The notes under the pieces were generated by a model. That model ran no database searches. It had not been told where the DNA came from and saw nothing but the letters and a program-made list of their open reading frames with translations. Below are positions 1 through 12,178 of a stretch of DNA of 64,000 nt, piece by piece. The position numbers and the translations under genes were made by a program. Source of the stretch: Perca fluviatilis (Eukaryota; Chordata; Actinopteri; Perciformes; Percidae); assembly GCF_010015445.1 (NCBI RefSeq), contig NC_053119.1, positions 22,095,050 to 22,159,049 of the forward strand. The letters are read 5' to 3'. The first letter of the stretch is position 1; the number at the start of each line of letters is the position of its first letter.

Positions 1-1028
1 AATACACCTATATGCCCCACCTCGACCGATAACGGCACGACAACTTGTTCAATAGAAGAAGCCATAAAGAAGAAGATAGTATTATTATTATTACAATTTA
101 TTTAGTGTTATTTATTTGAAACTAATGAAACTTTCCGCTCGTCTACTACACTGTTTAGCTTGTGCTTCCGGTGACTCTGCCGTCCGTCATGGCGTCGTCA
201 CGTGGTCGTGGTCACGTGTTTGCAAAGGGTCAATAATGAGGTATAACATGTTAAGTGAGCTTTAGAGGTGCTGGCAGGCAGATTTTGTTAACTTTGTACA
301 GAGCCAGGCTAGCTGTTTCCAGTCTCTATGCTAATTTAAGCTAAATGGCAGTTAGCTGAAACTTCAAATGTAGCAGACAGATATAGAAGTATCAATCTTC
401 TTATGTAACTCTCCGCAAGATAATGAATATGCACATCCCCCCCCCCTCCCAAAAAACCCCCAAATGAGCTATTGTATTCTTGTTCATACATTGCCTATAA
501 ATTGGTCCCTAATAATATCAAACTGAAGACAATTGAAAGCGAAGTTCTCAAATCTCAAACATCCCATCTTTTTTGGTATACTCTATATTGTGCTTTTGAA
601 CAAAAAAGTACATTCTTGGAGTATGAATATTAGATTTTCTCTCTCAAGGCAACCACTATCACATGGAACTGTGTGCATTTTGGTTTACATAATAGATTGA
701 GAGTTACTCATTTCATTAACCTCCTTCTCCATTTGTGGCCATTTTCTATTAGCCTACTGCTCTTTAAAATTTGGTGAAATGTGTCTTTCCTATGTGCCAA
801 AGGTTTGTGTGTGGATCAGAATCAGCTGCATCAACACCTATTGACACCTAACAGAAATATTTACCACTACGTGTAATAAATACAGCCATGAGCTGTTAAA
901 GATGCACAAATTGCCTCCACAATACACAGTCAATTTCCAAACCATTTTTCTTTGGTGTCTTGTCTGCCACTGAAGTAGACAAACTGTAATTTGCTGTTCG
1001 GAGGCTGCCGGCGGGGCTGGCACCTTAC
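1..1028. other. nell2 3' intron (partial), includes a MITE fragment
   Basis: This stretch lies downstream of the last visible nell2 exon on the minus strand and should be intron leading to the final coding exon. I looked on the minus strand for the short C-terminal exon of NELL2 (CCS and CLQEL-like residues) and did not find it, so it probably lies before base 1. A fish dispersed repeat sits near 261-440. Nothing else was recognised. Confidence 0.6.
261..440 (+). repeat. Teleost dispersed MITE-like repeat fragment
   Basis: The text from the GGTGCTGGCAGGCAG stretch through the ACAGAGCCAGGCTAGCTG stretch to the CTCCGCAAGA stretch matches my recollection of a very common percomorph non-autonomous DNA element. 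What looks like the opposite end of the same family (an AATAGTTCAACATTTT motif) occurs at about 28138 and 52618. The assignment rests on remembered repeat patterns, not a database search. Confidence 0.45.
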
Positions 1029-1253
1029 CTTGCACTGGCACAGGGTGCACTCTGTGCCATGTTTAATCCAGGAGGAGCCACTGAAGCGTGAGATGCTGTG
1101 CTCGTCCGTGCACGTCTTGGTGATGTCGTTGCGGATAGTGTCGGCCTGGCAGGGGTCGGTGACACAGCGGGGACAGCACTCGCCCTCAGGCACCACGGTA
1201 AACTCACAGTCCACGGGCGGGCATGGCAGAGGCCAGCAGTCCACCTGCCCCTG
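1029..1253 (-). CDS. nell2: nell2 exon: C-terminal von Willebrand factor C domain
   Basis: This is an internal exon of the secreted, multi-domain glycoprotein NELL2, a neural EGF-repeat/VWC protein that acts outside the cell. It is 225 nt, 75 codons, phase 0 at both ends. The acceptor reads CTCTACAG before CAG at 1253; the donor is AAG/GTAAGG at 1029/1028. The translation opens with QGQVDCWPLPCP, includes ECCPRCVTDPCQAD and RNDITKTC, and ends with GTECTLCQCK. These are signature residues of vertebrate NELL2 rather than NELL1, which differs at ADTIRNDITKTC and SSWIKHG. The cysteine spacing is that of a VWC module and no stop is present. The next exon, with the final CCS...CLQEL part, is not in the window. 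The gene assignment is secure; the a/b paralogue is not decided. Confidence 0.95.
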
Positions 1254-2939
1254 CTGTAGAGGCAGAGAGAGAACATTTGAGATAGATCGACAGACAGCAG
1301 CAAACGCACTATTGCATTTTCCAGCCCTAATCAAGTTATTCAAGCAAATATACATATTTCTCCTGACTCTGTGTATTTGCATACTAGAGGGAGCTTCTCC
1401 ACTTGATGGAAGAAAAAAAAGTTAAGGTACTGAGAAAATATAGATGAGCAGAGCAATCTTCCAACACAGTCAGCAATTATTATTTTTTCAGTTTATACAA
1501 AATCCTCAAGCTCTTTAATTGCCTTGTTCTAGTCCCACTCTCTCATTGTTGTTCCCATATTAATCTCCCAGCACAGAGAGCCTTATTGGATTCCTCCTGC
1601 TGCCATTCTGAGAAAACGGGTCATATATGTTGGCCAACTTTACACATCCTACCTACTGTACACTACATCACTCTGGCCTGACCCACTTCTGCTTACACTG
1701 CCATCCAATGAACATTTCAGCTTCACACCTACTCTGGACATGAAATATGGGCTGTATATGTTTAAGCACACACACACAGACACAAAAGGCATACACACAC
1801 ATTAAGTTACAACTGGCTTGATGCAAGTGTCCCACTGGGGATATTTAATATCAGTGAAAATCATCTGGCTCAGCATTTTTGGGAATGTTGTAGTAAATTA
1901 GGCTGGCTATAAAGCAGAGGCTCACGCAGTGTTAATGCCCACTCCCTGCCTCCGTGTTGTGTGTAAATATTTGAAGTGGGAAATCCCCCCGAGTGGCACT
2001 CTTTGCTTGTAGCCAGAGGGAGGGATTGAATGTAGCCTCAGGTATCTGTCCCACACTGCGAAAAGGGACACTGTCATCTTTGTCTGCTCATGCAGATGTG
2101 GCCTATGATCCAAAGAAGAAAGAGATTTGCTATACAATCAGCTTTTCTTTGCCTTTCACACAGAGCGTTGTGCCATAGAAACTTGATCAACACCTGAAGC
2201 CGGCCTTTTTTATTTCTTTGTGATATTTCAGAAGGTTATTATTTTAATCTGGCTATGCATTCAGTGGTCATTGTATCTCACTGTAATTTAATCTTTTTGC
2301 TTTTACATAGACAGATGTAAGGATAACACAGCATGTTACAAAATCCCTCCTGGAGATTAAAACTAGTGACATTTCTATTTGCCTGGGAATCAGCCGGCAG
2401 TAATCACGCTCTCCATTTTATTCGCCTCGACCTGAAGCGCGACCTATGGCGAAGGAATTTGCTTCTTTGATCTCCTGGTGATTTAACAAGATAGCAAATC
2501 ACATCATCAAGTGGCCCATGTGTTCACATTCTGCAAAGGACACATTCTTGATTTCAAATGATTGCACGGGTAGAGGGGAAGGATTCACATCTTGGTCTTG
2601 GGAGAATGATTTGCCCATCTGGCTGCTGTCACTGTGTATTTTAAGGCCCCTGCTGAGCCTGGACAGCCATGGCTCTGCTAAGTGTACCAGCATTCAAGGT
2701 TCATTTCACGTCCCTGTCACGCTACTAGGGCCCCATACGGTATCGCTCAGCAGCCTTCTCCCCCGCCCTTTCAAGTGCTGTTCTTTATACTGTATGGCTG
2801 GTGGTCCTTTGCTTTGCTGTGTATGTTTCTGTACATCTTAAATTGAGTGTGTTTTATGTCTGACTGTGTGTATGTGTGGATGTATGAAAGCATGAACATG
2901 TGTTGTGGTGACAGGTGTGACTACATTTTCAAACATGGA

Positions 2940-2976
<37 letters not shown>

Positions 2977-4337
2977 ACAATATGTACATACTCATGTTTG
3001 TATAATGTATGTGTGTGGTTGTATGCTCTGCTGCTGAGACTGGCATGCCTGCATTCTCAAAATACGTTTGTCTGTTTCTGTCAACATATATAAGTGCCTA
3101 CAGTGAGCACTGCCTCAGCGAGAGTGAAGCCGTGCAAACCCATTTTCATCCGACTGTGCTTCCCAGCTGCCTCTCAGCTGAGCAGTGATTTTCAAGCTCA
3201 CCTATAATGGCTCGCTGTAAGAAATCCAAAAAGCAACCCTCAGGTCCGGGCATTACAATGGCGGGCGGAGGGAGGGAGGAAATGGCATTGCTGTTGCTAC
3301 TCAGACCATAAATCTGTCAGACTGGAGCCAACTTATATTAGCTACACGTATGGCTGATCTTTAAAAGCAACAAAAGGGAGGGGAAAAAAGAAGAAAAAGG
3401 AGTTTTAAAGTGCTTGTCTGAGATCCACACAGTGAAGATGATTTGTGAGTCACTGAACAGAAGGAGTGACACTGGTGTGGGTGTGTGGTACAGCTGAGTG
3501 TGGGTGAGACAAGACAGTGAGGTGGAATGTAAAGGATGACATTTGCATTTAATATGCATTTGGCTGTATGGTAGAAGGATTTATAGTTTTTGTCAGGTTT
3601 ATTGGGAAACACTTGCTTCCCTGTTGTTTGAACAGCAGCACTGTGTAAACCTTGGAAAAGGTCGACACAGCAGAAGACGTGACCGCAAAGAAAATAGTGC
3701 ATATGTCTTACTGTGAAAGATTTATATGACGAACACAATGTTTTTTTTTGTTCTGTATGAGAAATAGGACTGCATGTACAATAGAGGACACTCAACACCA
3801 CAACACACACATGCTGCAAATACTCATCAATCAACACAGCCTTCTCAAAGCACACACAAATGACACACAGTGTTACAACTCCCACTCTCCAGGCACACAC
3901 ATGTTCTACTATTCTCTCAACCTTGGAAGTATCCTTTAATAAAAATGTATAATTCCATCACAGCAGACAACAGTGCAGAGGGTCCTTTGAATTCTTTAAA
4001 ACCTCACTAAACACTCACTCCCTTTCTTCTGCCATGAGTGGAAAAGCAATCTTTATTTTCTCCTCTCTACAACCTTCCTAGTCGCCTCTTAATCAGTCCC
4101 CGTCTCTTGCCACAAAACTTCTCTCCTTGACTTTCTTTACATAGCACCTCTCTCATTTGTGAGCATTTCCATGGAGACTGGAGTATTTGTTCCATTTCTT
4201 GCGCACTGTGGCACAGCAATGAAAGCTTATGTTGCTTTTGCTGTCAGCGTAATTTGCTTCTGATAAAAGCATGGACTAAACTCCTGCAATGTAAGTTTTA
4301 TAAACATGCGGCGGTTTATTTATCCAGCCCTACTCAC
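1254..4337. other. nell2 intron between the two VWC exons
   Basis: This is an intron of about 3.1 kb, bounded by the donor at 4337 and the acceptor at 1254 on the minus strand. It contains a (TG)n tract at 2943-2973 and short CA-rich stretches near 1770-1800 and 3800-3900. The open frames in it are short and show no codon bias or family resemblance, so I treat them as chance. Confidence 0.7.
2943..2973. repeat. (TG)n microsatellite
   Basis: About 15 uninterrupted TG units in the intron between VWC exons. Confidence 0.95.
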
Positions 4338-4481
4338 CAGGCACTGGCACTGCTGGCAGTTTTCCACCCATGTGTCCCCGCTGCCGTAGGTGAGCAGGCC
4401 ATTCTGGTGCAGACACTGGCTGCTCAGTCGAGGGTCGCACTCGGGGCAGCAGAACAGGTGGGGGTGGTTTTTGTTGTCACA
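4338..4481 (-). CDS. nell2: nell2 exon: first VWC domain, 5' part unclear
   Basis: The minus-strand translation contains LFCCPECDPRLSSQCLHQNG, then GDTWVENCQQCQCL, and ends at donor CTG/GTGAGT (4338/4337) in phase 0. That joins cleanly to the QGQVDC exon. The residues match the VWC region of NELL2. The upper boundary is uncertain. In known NELL2 this exon should be about 59 codons and begin with a GFVMCRRMVCDC-like segment. Here recognisable similarity stops near 4481, where the plus strand has a 13-base C run (4486-4498). The nearest upstream acceptor-like AG (exon start about 4512) would give 175 nt, which is not a multiple of three. An indel in the homopolymer, local divergence or misassembly could each explain this. 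Confidence 0.85.
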
Positions 4482-4993
4482 CCCACCCCCCCCCCCCCAC
4501 CCAAGCCACGCACTAGGCACCGGTAGCACATACGCGACATATATCATATGAGCACACATATACATGCATGCAAAGACAAGGCCAGTTGTGTGATGGGATC
4601 ATTAAGCATGTATGTTGATAATAAATATTGCAATAAAGGCTGTGCAGCCTAGCAACTGATTTGAAGCTGTATTTTATGGCTACTCAGTCTCAGCTCGTAC
4701 TTTGGGAAAGACACACTGGAGTGAAACGTATTTCATGAATACAGAGACTCAATGGTTCTTTAGGAGTTCCTGTTCATCGGTTTGGTGCTTGAAGAAGTGC
4801 TACTTGGCTGTCTAGTTGTCTCAGTGATTTAAGTTGCCTTCCACATACAAGAACTGCTGGGGGTTTAAATTCAACTCATTACATTTGTCACATACTTCTC
4901 TCTACATACATCTGGTGCTGCCACTTTAATGTGCAACTGTCTGAGCCATAAAGGAAATAAATAAAGTAATGTTAGCTCCAGACACATGAAAAC

Positions 4994-5165
4994 AATTAGT
5001 CGATTAATCAATTAATCAATTAGTTGACTGACAGATAATGAATTGGCAACTTTTTTTTTTTTTAGCGATTAATAGTTTACCTAATTGTCTAAGTAAAAAT
5101 CCCCAAAATTCTTTTGGTTCCAGCTTCTCAATAATAAATAAATGATCTTGACCAAAAAATAAAAT
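4994..5165. repeat. Teleost dispersed repeat with ATTAGTCGATTAATCA motifs
   Basis: The alternating ATTAGTCGATTAATCA / AATTAGTTGACTGACAG motifs, a T run and then a TTGGTTCCAGCTTCTCA tail match my memory of a very abundant fish DNA repeat. It is not coding and the class is uncertain. Confidence 0.5.
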
Positions 5166-5198
5166 AAAAAATAAGAATTATAAAAAAGAATATACCTG

Positions 5199-5202
<4 letters not shown>

Positions 5203-5263
<61 letters not shown>

Positions 5264-5265
5264 TG

Positions 5266-5348
<83 letters not shown>
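5203..5348. repeat. Compound (TA)n-(AC)n microsatellite
   Basis: A (TA)n tract at 5203-5262 is followed after six bases by an (AC)n tract at 5269-5348. The same TA-then-AC order is seen at 28245-28412 and 52736-52895. Confidence 0.95.
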
Positions 5349-5349
<1 letters not shown>

Positions 5350-5452
5350 ACTAGAGACTTCAGCGACTTAAATGGGGAATGACATGAGACATGAACCAGG
5401 GACGTTGCTGTTCATAGTTGCTGCCTTAACCTCTAGGCTCCCAGTCTTAGGA
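5350..5452 (-). repeat. Possible tRNA-derived SINE fragment
   Basis: Read on the minus strand, the segment runs GAGCCTAGAGGTTAAGGCAG, then a CCTGGTTCATG stretch resembling a tRNA B box, then a CATGTCATTCCCC tail typical of percomorph tRNA SINEs. It abuts the microsatellite. It is short and diverged. Confidence 0.4.
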
Positions 5453-8039
5453 TTCTTATTGGCAATTTTAATTATGATGATGATGATGTCATTATTGTTT
5501 AATTCTGATCTTGTGACATACTTTGTGTTATCTTTTTTTTTCTTTTTCATTGTTAGTCTGTTATAATTTTTTATATCAAAATGAGTATTAATGAAAATAA
5601 AAATTTACTAAATGCATGACAAATAAAAGTGACATTTACACCTGCAGGTTCTTCAACGCCCAAATAATAATTTCAGCTCTGCATAGTTTTTCTTTATTTT
5701 CACCTCATTTAGGATTCTGGGCCACCTAGGCCATTCTGGGATACCTGGAGTTTCCGCCAATTAAATAAAATTTTGAAATGTTTTAGAGATTAGCTTCCCC
5801 ACTGACAGACACACTCATGCGGTAAAACCCCACCCATCTGGTGCTCTAAGAACAATTTGCATATTGCACATCCCAGTCTTTGTCTTCTCTGTGATTTTTG
5901 ACCTTGGTTTCACCCATCAGTTAGTCACAGCTCTCCCTCTAATATCCAGCTGTGTCTGTCTAACTCCAAAACAATAACATGTTTACTCCTCTGCTTCTTC
6001 AATAGCTCAATACAACTCATTTTGACAGGCAGCTCTTCAATCTCTAAAATCAATTAATATGACTCATTTAATTAAGAAGCCATTTCTGCCCTGGTCCTTT
6101 GTAATCAAATGAATAATTTGCTGCTTGATCATTCACTACCGACACTAATCCACTATAATCACCTTCCACTACTGCCAGACACTTGGCATTAGGTTGAATG
6201 AAACGCTGAAATGCAAAGTATGACTGGTCCGTGACCTGATAATCCTTGAGAGAAAATGTGTTTAGGATGATAGAATGAGTTTTAACGGACAAAGTGTTCC
6301 CAGATGCCTTGTCACTGTGGTGTCAGAAATCACTCAAAGCAACTACATCAAAAGCCTGAGTCACTCTGGCAGGCCTTTAAAAACCACTACATATAGCTCA
6401 TGCACTTTAATGAAATTACTCATCACAACAGCATCACTGTCATTGTCAACAGCACTGTCACATCAGGGTTTATGGTACCAGTGTTTCCATCGGCAGTTGG
6501 CACTCACTTTTAGTCTCTTTCCATGGCTACACATTTCCTCATTTCTGTTAAAATCCACCTCTTTTGCTTGATTTTTGTCTATTTCCCTTTCCCAAAGGGA
6601 AAAGCTTATAACGGAAGAACTGCAAGGCCAAAATGCCTGTATGAGGCTTCATTTGAAACCTAAATTATTTTAGTTTATAGAAATGTGCTTGATTAGCATG
6701 TGATTAAAACAACATACACTACAGCAGTTCAAACATGGTTCAAAATTGTTATTTTGGTCCAGTCTAAAAAAAAATTATTTTTGAAAAAAATTAAAAATAA
6801 AACATACTTTGTGCCACACTATGCAGAACACAACACATACCTTCTACATCTTGTCAACAACATCTGTATAACGTTTCAGAACTCGAGTCCTAACCTAATG
6901 GGACCTAGGGAGTTTTCAGTATTTGGTATTATAGGTGTCACTGGTGTGCCAAAACCTCTCCAAGTGACCAAATGTTGCCAAACGCTTTTACTCACTTCTA
7001 TGCTATTTGAAAAAATATTGATGAAATATTTGCAACTTAACAAAAATCAATGTACAAGACAAGCAAGCCTGATGACACATAAAAGACACATTGCTTGTTC
7101 TTCCACTTAGTTTTTGATGTATGACAAGCCCTATCTTCGAAAATCCATCTCCAACCGACGTGAGAGGACGCTGGCGCTGGTTATTCGCCGCTTCTCCGTC
7201 TGCTATTCATCTGCTATTCGTCTGCTATTCTCTTGTGTTTGTGTTCGCTGTACCCCCTACCTCTGGACAGCCTCTGTACCTCTGGACAGTCTCTCTGCTG
7301 GTTCCGCGCCGCCTGGGGGCTCCTTGCCGCGGACTCTTGGCTCGTCGGTTAGCCGCTAGCTAGCTGCCCCCGTTCACCAAACGCGTGGCGGCAAATCCTA
7401 GCTGCTTCGGCGTAACCCGATTGCTGACCTCCTCCTCATAGGCAACCTCCACCAGATGCCGCGCCACCAAGACTAGACATTCCTCTCCTTCGGTCATGCT
7501 GTGGATCATTTTGGCAATCACCTCATTCATCCATCTCCACCTCCACCTCTGTGCTCCTAGCCCACGGCTAACCACTATCACGGAGCTCTCCGTTCCCTCC
7601 GCGGCATCATGATCAAATATTCAACTCTGCAACTGGTCCAATTCGTCAACTACTCCATTCCATCCTGCATCCCAGTCATCAAACAGCTCGGACTTCTACG
7701 TCGACGCCGTACATCCACAAGAGCTCTCGCCGCAAGTTTGTTTTCTTCCACCACGGACAATCCATTCCATCATCTGGTCACCTGACGCTCTGTTGCACCT
7801 GTCCCACGTCATCTGAATGCTTCACCCACTGGTTCACATAGGGCTGAACGCATCATCAGGCTACACAGAAAACCCGGACCGGACAGTGCGCTTTCCCCAC
7901 TTCACATACACTCAATCATACTCTCCAATCATTTGCTAATCGGCTCACTGTCCCCCTCAACTGCAATCCCCCACACCCCAACGACCACACGCACGCCGCT
8001 AACCGGGACAACCTCAGATCTCTCCAGCCTGCCCCCCAC

Positions 8040-8690
8040 CCCACCCTCTCACCATGCCAACTTTGCCCTCCTCAACACCCGATCGGTCAACAATAAAGCC
8101 CCTGTCCTCCATGAACTAATCCTCGACAACACTCTTGACTTCCTTCTGCTCACCGAAACCTGGCAACAACCCAACGACTTCTTCTCCCTCAACCAAGCAT
8201 CCCCCTGGCTACAACTACATCTGCAAACCCCGCCCTCCCAACCGGGAGGTGGGCTCGCCGTCATTTTCAATCAGAACTTCCGGATCACAGAACTCACCCT
8301 CCCCTCAGTATCATCGTTTGAATATCTCGCCTTCAAAACTCTTTTCCTCCATGACAGTCATCCTCATTTACCGGCCACCTAAACCAAATCCCTCCTTCCT
8401 CTCTGATTTTACTGAACTCCTCACACTAGCCTCATTTATTCTCCACGTCTGCTGCTACTCGGTGACTTAAACATCCAGATGGACTCCCCCACATGCAAGC
8501 TCTCATCAGAATTCAAAATTTTACTGGATAACTTCTCTCTCACCCAACATGTCACATTCCCCACCCACGAAAAGGTCACATCCTCGACCTGGTCTGCTCC
8601 ACCAACCAACCAGTGCTTCGACCTCCATCCATGCCTCTTTCCCCTCTCTGATCACAAACTGATACGGTTCACCATCCCTTCTCCAACCCC
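8040..8690 (+). pseudogene. L2 endonuclease domain remnant
   Basis: Translation of consecutive, shifting frames gives the LINE endonuclease landmarks in order: LLNTRSVNNK near 8070-8100, DFLLLTETW near 8137-8163, GGGLAVIFN near 8245-8270, GDLNIQMDSP near 8461-8490 and LSDHKLIRF near 8645-8675. These correspond to the metal-binding and catalytic blocks of the APE-like endonuclease that nicks target DNA. At least two frameshifts separate the blocks, so it cannot make an active protein. Confidence 0.8.
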
Positions 8691-9329
8691 CACGCCTCCT
8701 CAGAGAAATCACCTTCTCGCAACCTCAAATCTATCAATCCCCACCATCTCTCTGACCTGCTCTCCACCACTCTCCACCTGGACTCAACCCTCACCTCACC
8801 CGATGACCTCACAGACCACCTCAACTCCACCTTGTCTACCTCACCTCAACACCCTGGCCCCCCTCAAAACAAAACTCGTCACTTTTAACACACTCTTCAT
8901 CTTACCGTACACCTGCACTCCGAAAAATGAAACAAACTGGCCGCCAACTTGAACGTCTGACAAAGAAATCATCCCTCACAGTCCATCATGAAGCCTATAA
9001 ATCCCATCTCATCGCCTACAAAGATGCCCCTCATTGCCGCCAAATCTGCCTACCTCTCCACCATCCTCACCCGACCCCTGCCAAAACCCCAGAACCCTCT
9101 TCTCCACATTGAACAACCTCATCAAGCCTCGGACCAACAGCCTCCTTACCTCTAATCCGGATCTCTGCAACTCATTCCTCCACTTTTTCACTGACAAAAT
9201 CAATCTCATTTACAAATCCCTATCCCCTGTATCTGACCTTCCAGGATCTACTCCAGCACCTACCTTGGACCCTCCTCTCTCCATCCCTCCAGACCTCCCG
9301 ACCCCTCCCTCCACACTTCCTCCTCTCCC

Positions 9330-10650
9330 AGTTTAACCCAGTCACTCCTCCTGAAATCTCCAAACTCATCAGCTCTTCCAAACCCACTACCTGCTCCCTT
9401 GACCCTCCCTACTCCACTTCTGAAGTCCTGCCTCCCGGTCCTATGCCCCTACCTCACTAACCTCTTCAACTCCTCACTGTCCCTTGGAACTGTCCCCTCT
9501 GCTTTCAAAACTGCCGCTGTCACCCCAATCCTTAAAAACCTGGTCTGGATCCCTCCTCTCTCAACAACTACCGCCATATCCAACCTCCCCTTTCTGTCTA
9601 AAACCCTGGAACGCATAGTCGCCTCACAACTACAAACCCATCTTCTTGCCAATAACCTATTCGAACCTCTCTCAATCTGGTTTTCGCCCCCTACACAGCA
9701 CAGAAACCGCTCTCCTCAAAGTCCTCAACGACCTCCTCACCTTTGCTGACACCGGTTCCCTCAACATCCCTCACCCCCTCGACCTGAGTGTAGCCTTCGA
9801 GTACTGTGAGCCATAACATCCTGCTCACCAGACTCAAAGACCTCGGTATCGGGACGCTACTGCACTTAGCTCCTCTTCCCTCTACCTTTCCAACAGATCC
9901 CATTTCATCTCTCTCCACAACCACACCTCTGCCACAGCCATACTAACTAGAGTGTTCCCCAAGGCTCCGGAACTTGGCCCCTCCTCTATATCATCTACAT
10001 CCTCCCTCTTGGTCAGATACTCCGCGCACTTCAACCTGGACTTCCACTGCTATGCGGCACACCCAGATCTACCTCAGCACCAAAATTCCCCTACATCCTC
10101 CCCTCTCCCACATCAACACCTGTCTGTCAGCTATTAAAACCTGGATGCAACACAACTTCCTCCAAACTCAACAGCGACAAAACAGAATTCCTTCTGATCG
10201 GCTCCAAATCCACACTCAGCAAAACCAATAACCCCACTCTCACCATCGACGCACCATTTGTCTCCCCCATCTCCCCAGGCCGCAACCTCGGCGTTATCTT
10301 TGATTCCACCCTCTCCCCTTGAGCCTCACATCCGCCAAGTCATTAAAACCTCCTTCTTTCACCTCCGCGAACATCCGCCAAAATCAGACCCTCTCTCACA
10401 CCCCCGCTGCTGAAAGACTCATTCACGCCTTCATCTCCTCCCGACTGGACTACTGCAACTCACTTCTCCTCGGCATCAGCTCTACCAACATCAACCGACT
10501 CCAACTGGTCCAGAACTCAGCCGCCCGGCCTCATTACCTGCTCCAAATCCTGGCACCACATCACTCCAGTCCTAAAACAACTCCACTGGCTTCCCATTTC
10601 CCACCGGATCACCTACAAAATCCTGGTCCTCACCTATAAAGCCCTCCACC
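9330..10650 (+). pseudogene. L2 reverse transcriptase domain remnant
   Basis: Pieces of the reverse transcriptase are readable: PEISKLISSSKPTTCSLDP near 9350-9405, KTLERIVASQLQTHL near 9600-9645, GRNLGVIFDSTLS near 10279-10315, AERLIHAFISSRLDYCNSLL near 10410-10470 and INRLQLVQNSAAR near 10490-10530. The catalytic YADD block should fall near 10050-10062. There the sequence reads TATGCGGCACACCCAG, so bases are missing and the aspartate pair is lost. The copy is inactive. Confidence 0.8.
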
Positions 10651-11074
10651 ATCTGGCCCCTCATACCTCACTGACCTCCTCTCCCCTTACCAACCCTCAC
10701 GGTCCCCTCAGATCCACCTCAGCCGGTCTCCTCTCCATCCAAAAGTCCAACCTGCGCGCTGTTTTGGGGACAGAGCCTTCTCCAGAGCAGCTCCCAGGCT
10801 CTGGAACTCCCCTCCCCAAGAGATCCGCACCTCTGAGTCCCTCACCATCTTCCAGTCCCGCCTCAAGACCCATCTCTTCACCTCAGCCTACCCATAGTCC
10901 ACCTGCCCCCCTCCCTTTTTCATCTGTATCTTGTTTTGTTCTACTTGTTTTGTTTGCTCGTTTTGTTTTGTTATGTTTTTATAATCTACCCTGCCCTGTA
11001 AAGCGACTTTGAGTCCATGAAAAGCGCTATATAAATTCAATTTATTATTATTATTATTATTATCTTCATTTCTT

Positions 11075-11345
11075 TAACTTAAACCTGCAATAACTGTTGT
11101 TTTGTGGCTATTTGGGAGCAGCAGAAACACGCTATAAACACAACACTGACATTTTATGAACTTGTATTTGGAGACATGTTTCTAGTGATCTGTTGAAGAA
11201 CAATATTCAGCCTCCTTTTAGCTCTGTTTTGGTCTCCACCAACTCCTAATAGAAATATCTGCTCTTCAGTTGCTAAGTGCCACAGTGACTGCAAAATTGG
11301 TAATATTTCCCTCTGGGTTCATCACTACGAGTGACCCCTTAGACC
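11075..11345. repeat. Teleost dispersed DNA repeat fragment
   Basis: The segment with AACCTGCAATAACTGTTG, then CTTTTAGCTCTGTTTTGGTC and TCCACCAACTCC resembles a common fish non-autonomous element. It lies directly behind the L2 tail. The class and exact ends are not determined. Confidence 0.4.
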
Positions 11346-11449
11346 TTCCACCAGCAACTCATCACCCATTGTTTAATTAGAGAAATATAGTAAATGCACC
11401 GCAACAATTTACTTAACTGTCATAAATGTTGATGCCACTGGGTCATAAT

Positions 11450-12178
11450 CAGTGTTGGGGGTAATGGCGTTCAAGTATAACGACGTTACTAACGGCGTTA
11501 TTTTATCAGCAACGGAGAAATCTAATTAATTACTTTTCCCATCGTTGAAACACTGTTATCGTTACTGAGAATGTAAAGTGGCGCGTTACTACAATTTGGT
11601 TGAATGAAGCACAAGGTGTCAGGCTTTGGCTACACATCAGCTGCCTGGAGAGAGCAGGGGTGGGGATGATGACACCGTTGCAAATGCGATGATGATTGGC
11701 TGGGTGGGCGAATGCCCTGCTCACGCTGTCTCACTGCACGCTCTGACTACCACTAAACACAAGACAGCGACAATGGCGACGAGCCAGGGACATTCAAAGG
11801 TTCTTGAACTGGAAGTACCGGCACTACTTCTCGCTCATTGAAATTAAAGACCAGAATGTTTATGTAACATGCAAACTCTGCCCAGGAAACACGACTTTTA
11901 TTTATTTATTTTTTTAATGTTTTTATTTCTATGCATATCATATGGCAGGCTGCAATCTATTGAGTTCAAATAAATACCAAATGTTCTAAAATACTGTATA
12001 TAGTGTTTTTATTCTTCAATCAGTTAATATAAACATCTTTGACGTTAAAGATGTTATAGAATGTAATAGCTAATTACTATTATAATGTGGTAACTGAATT
12101 ACTAACTCAATTACTTTTTGGGAGAAGTAATTTGTAACTGTAACTAATTACTTTTTTAAAGTAAGATGACCAACACTG
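11450..12178 (+). mobile_element. Internally deleted hAT element with TIRs and 8-bp target duplication
   Basis: The element starts CAGTGTTGGGGGTAATG and ends CCAACACTG, giving inverted termini (CAGTGTTGG). It is flanked by GTCATAAT (11442-11449) and GTCAAAAT (12179-12186), an 8-bp target duplication with one mismatch, as expected for hAT. Both ends are rich in GTAACTAATTAC-type subterminal motifs. Inside, near 11794-11880, one frame reads FLNWKYRHYFSLIEIKDQN then VTCKLC. That is the start of the BED zinc finger of a hAT transposase; the rest of the transposase is deleted. Confidence 0.85.
11772..11900 (+). pseudogene. hAT transposase N-terminal BED-finger remnant
   Basis: A short open stretch begins near the ATGGCGACGAGCCAGG start, then needs a frame change to read WKYRHYFSLIEI and VYVTCKLCPGNTT. 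The aromatic pair and the CxxC fit the BED-type zinc finger that starts many hAT transposases. The catalytic DDE domain and the second half of the finger are missing, because the sequence passes directly into non-coding subterminal DNA. Confidence 0.6.

Larger units (their letters stand above)
7150..11063 (+). mobile_element. L2-clade non-LTR retrotransposon (LINE), long but dead
   Basis: This is an almost complete LINE-sized element. A GC-rich leader is followed by an apurinic-like endonuclease region (about 8040-8690), a reverse transcriptase region (about 9330-10650) and an L2/CR1-type 3' end. The tail reads TGTAAAGCGACTTTGAG, AAAAGCGCTATATAAATTC and an (ATT)n tail ending near 11063. The base composition is strikingly C-rich on the plus strand compared with the AT-rich flanks. 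Frames shift many times, so no full ORF survives. The 5' boundary is estimated from the composition change and no target duplication was found. Confidence 0.85.

Noticed and set aside
3361..3900. 179-codon minus-strand open frame
   Set aside because: No recognisable domain, low-complexity cysteine/serine-rich composition, and intron location; likely chance.
5081..5382. Open frames of repeated CV, YI or TH residues here and at other microsatellites (26.5, 28.2, 51.0, 52.6, 54.0, 54.8 kb)
   Set aside because: They are translations of dinucleotide repeats, not proteins.
5350..5452. A functional tRNA gene
   Set aside because: Only a B-box-like piece and no complete cloverleaf; better explained as a SINE fragment.
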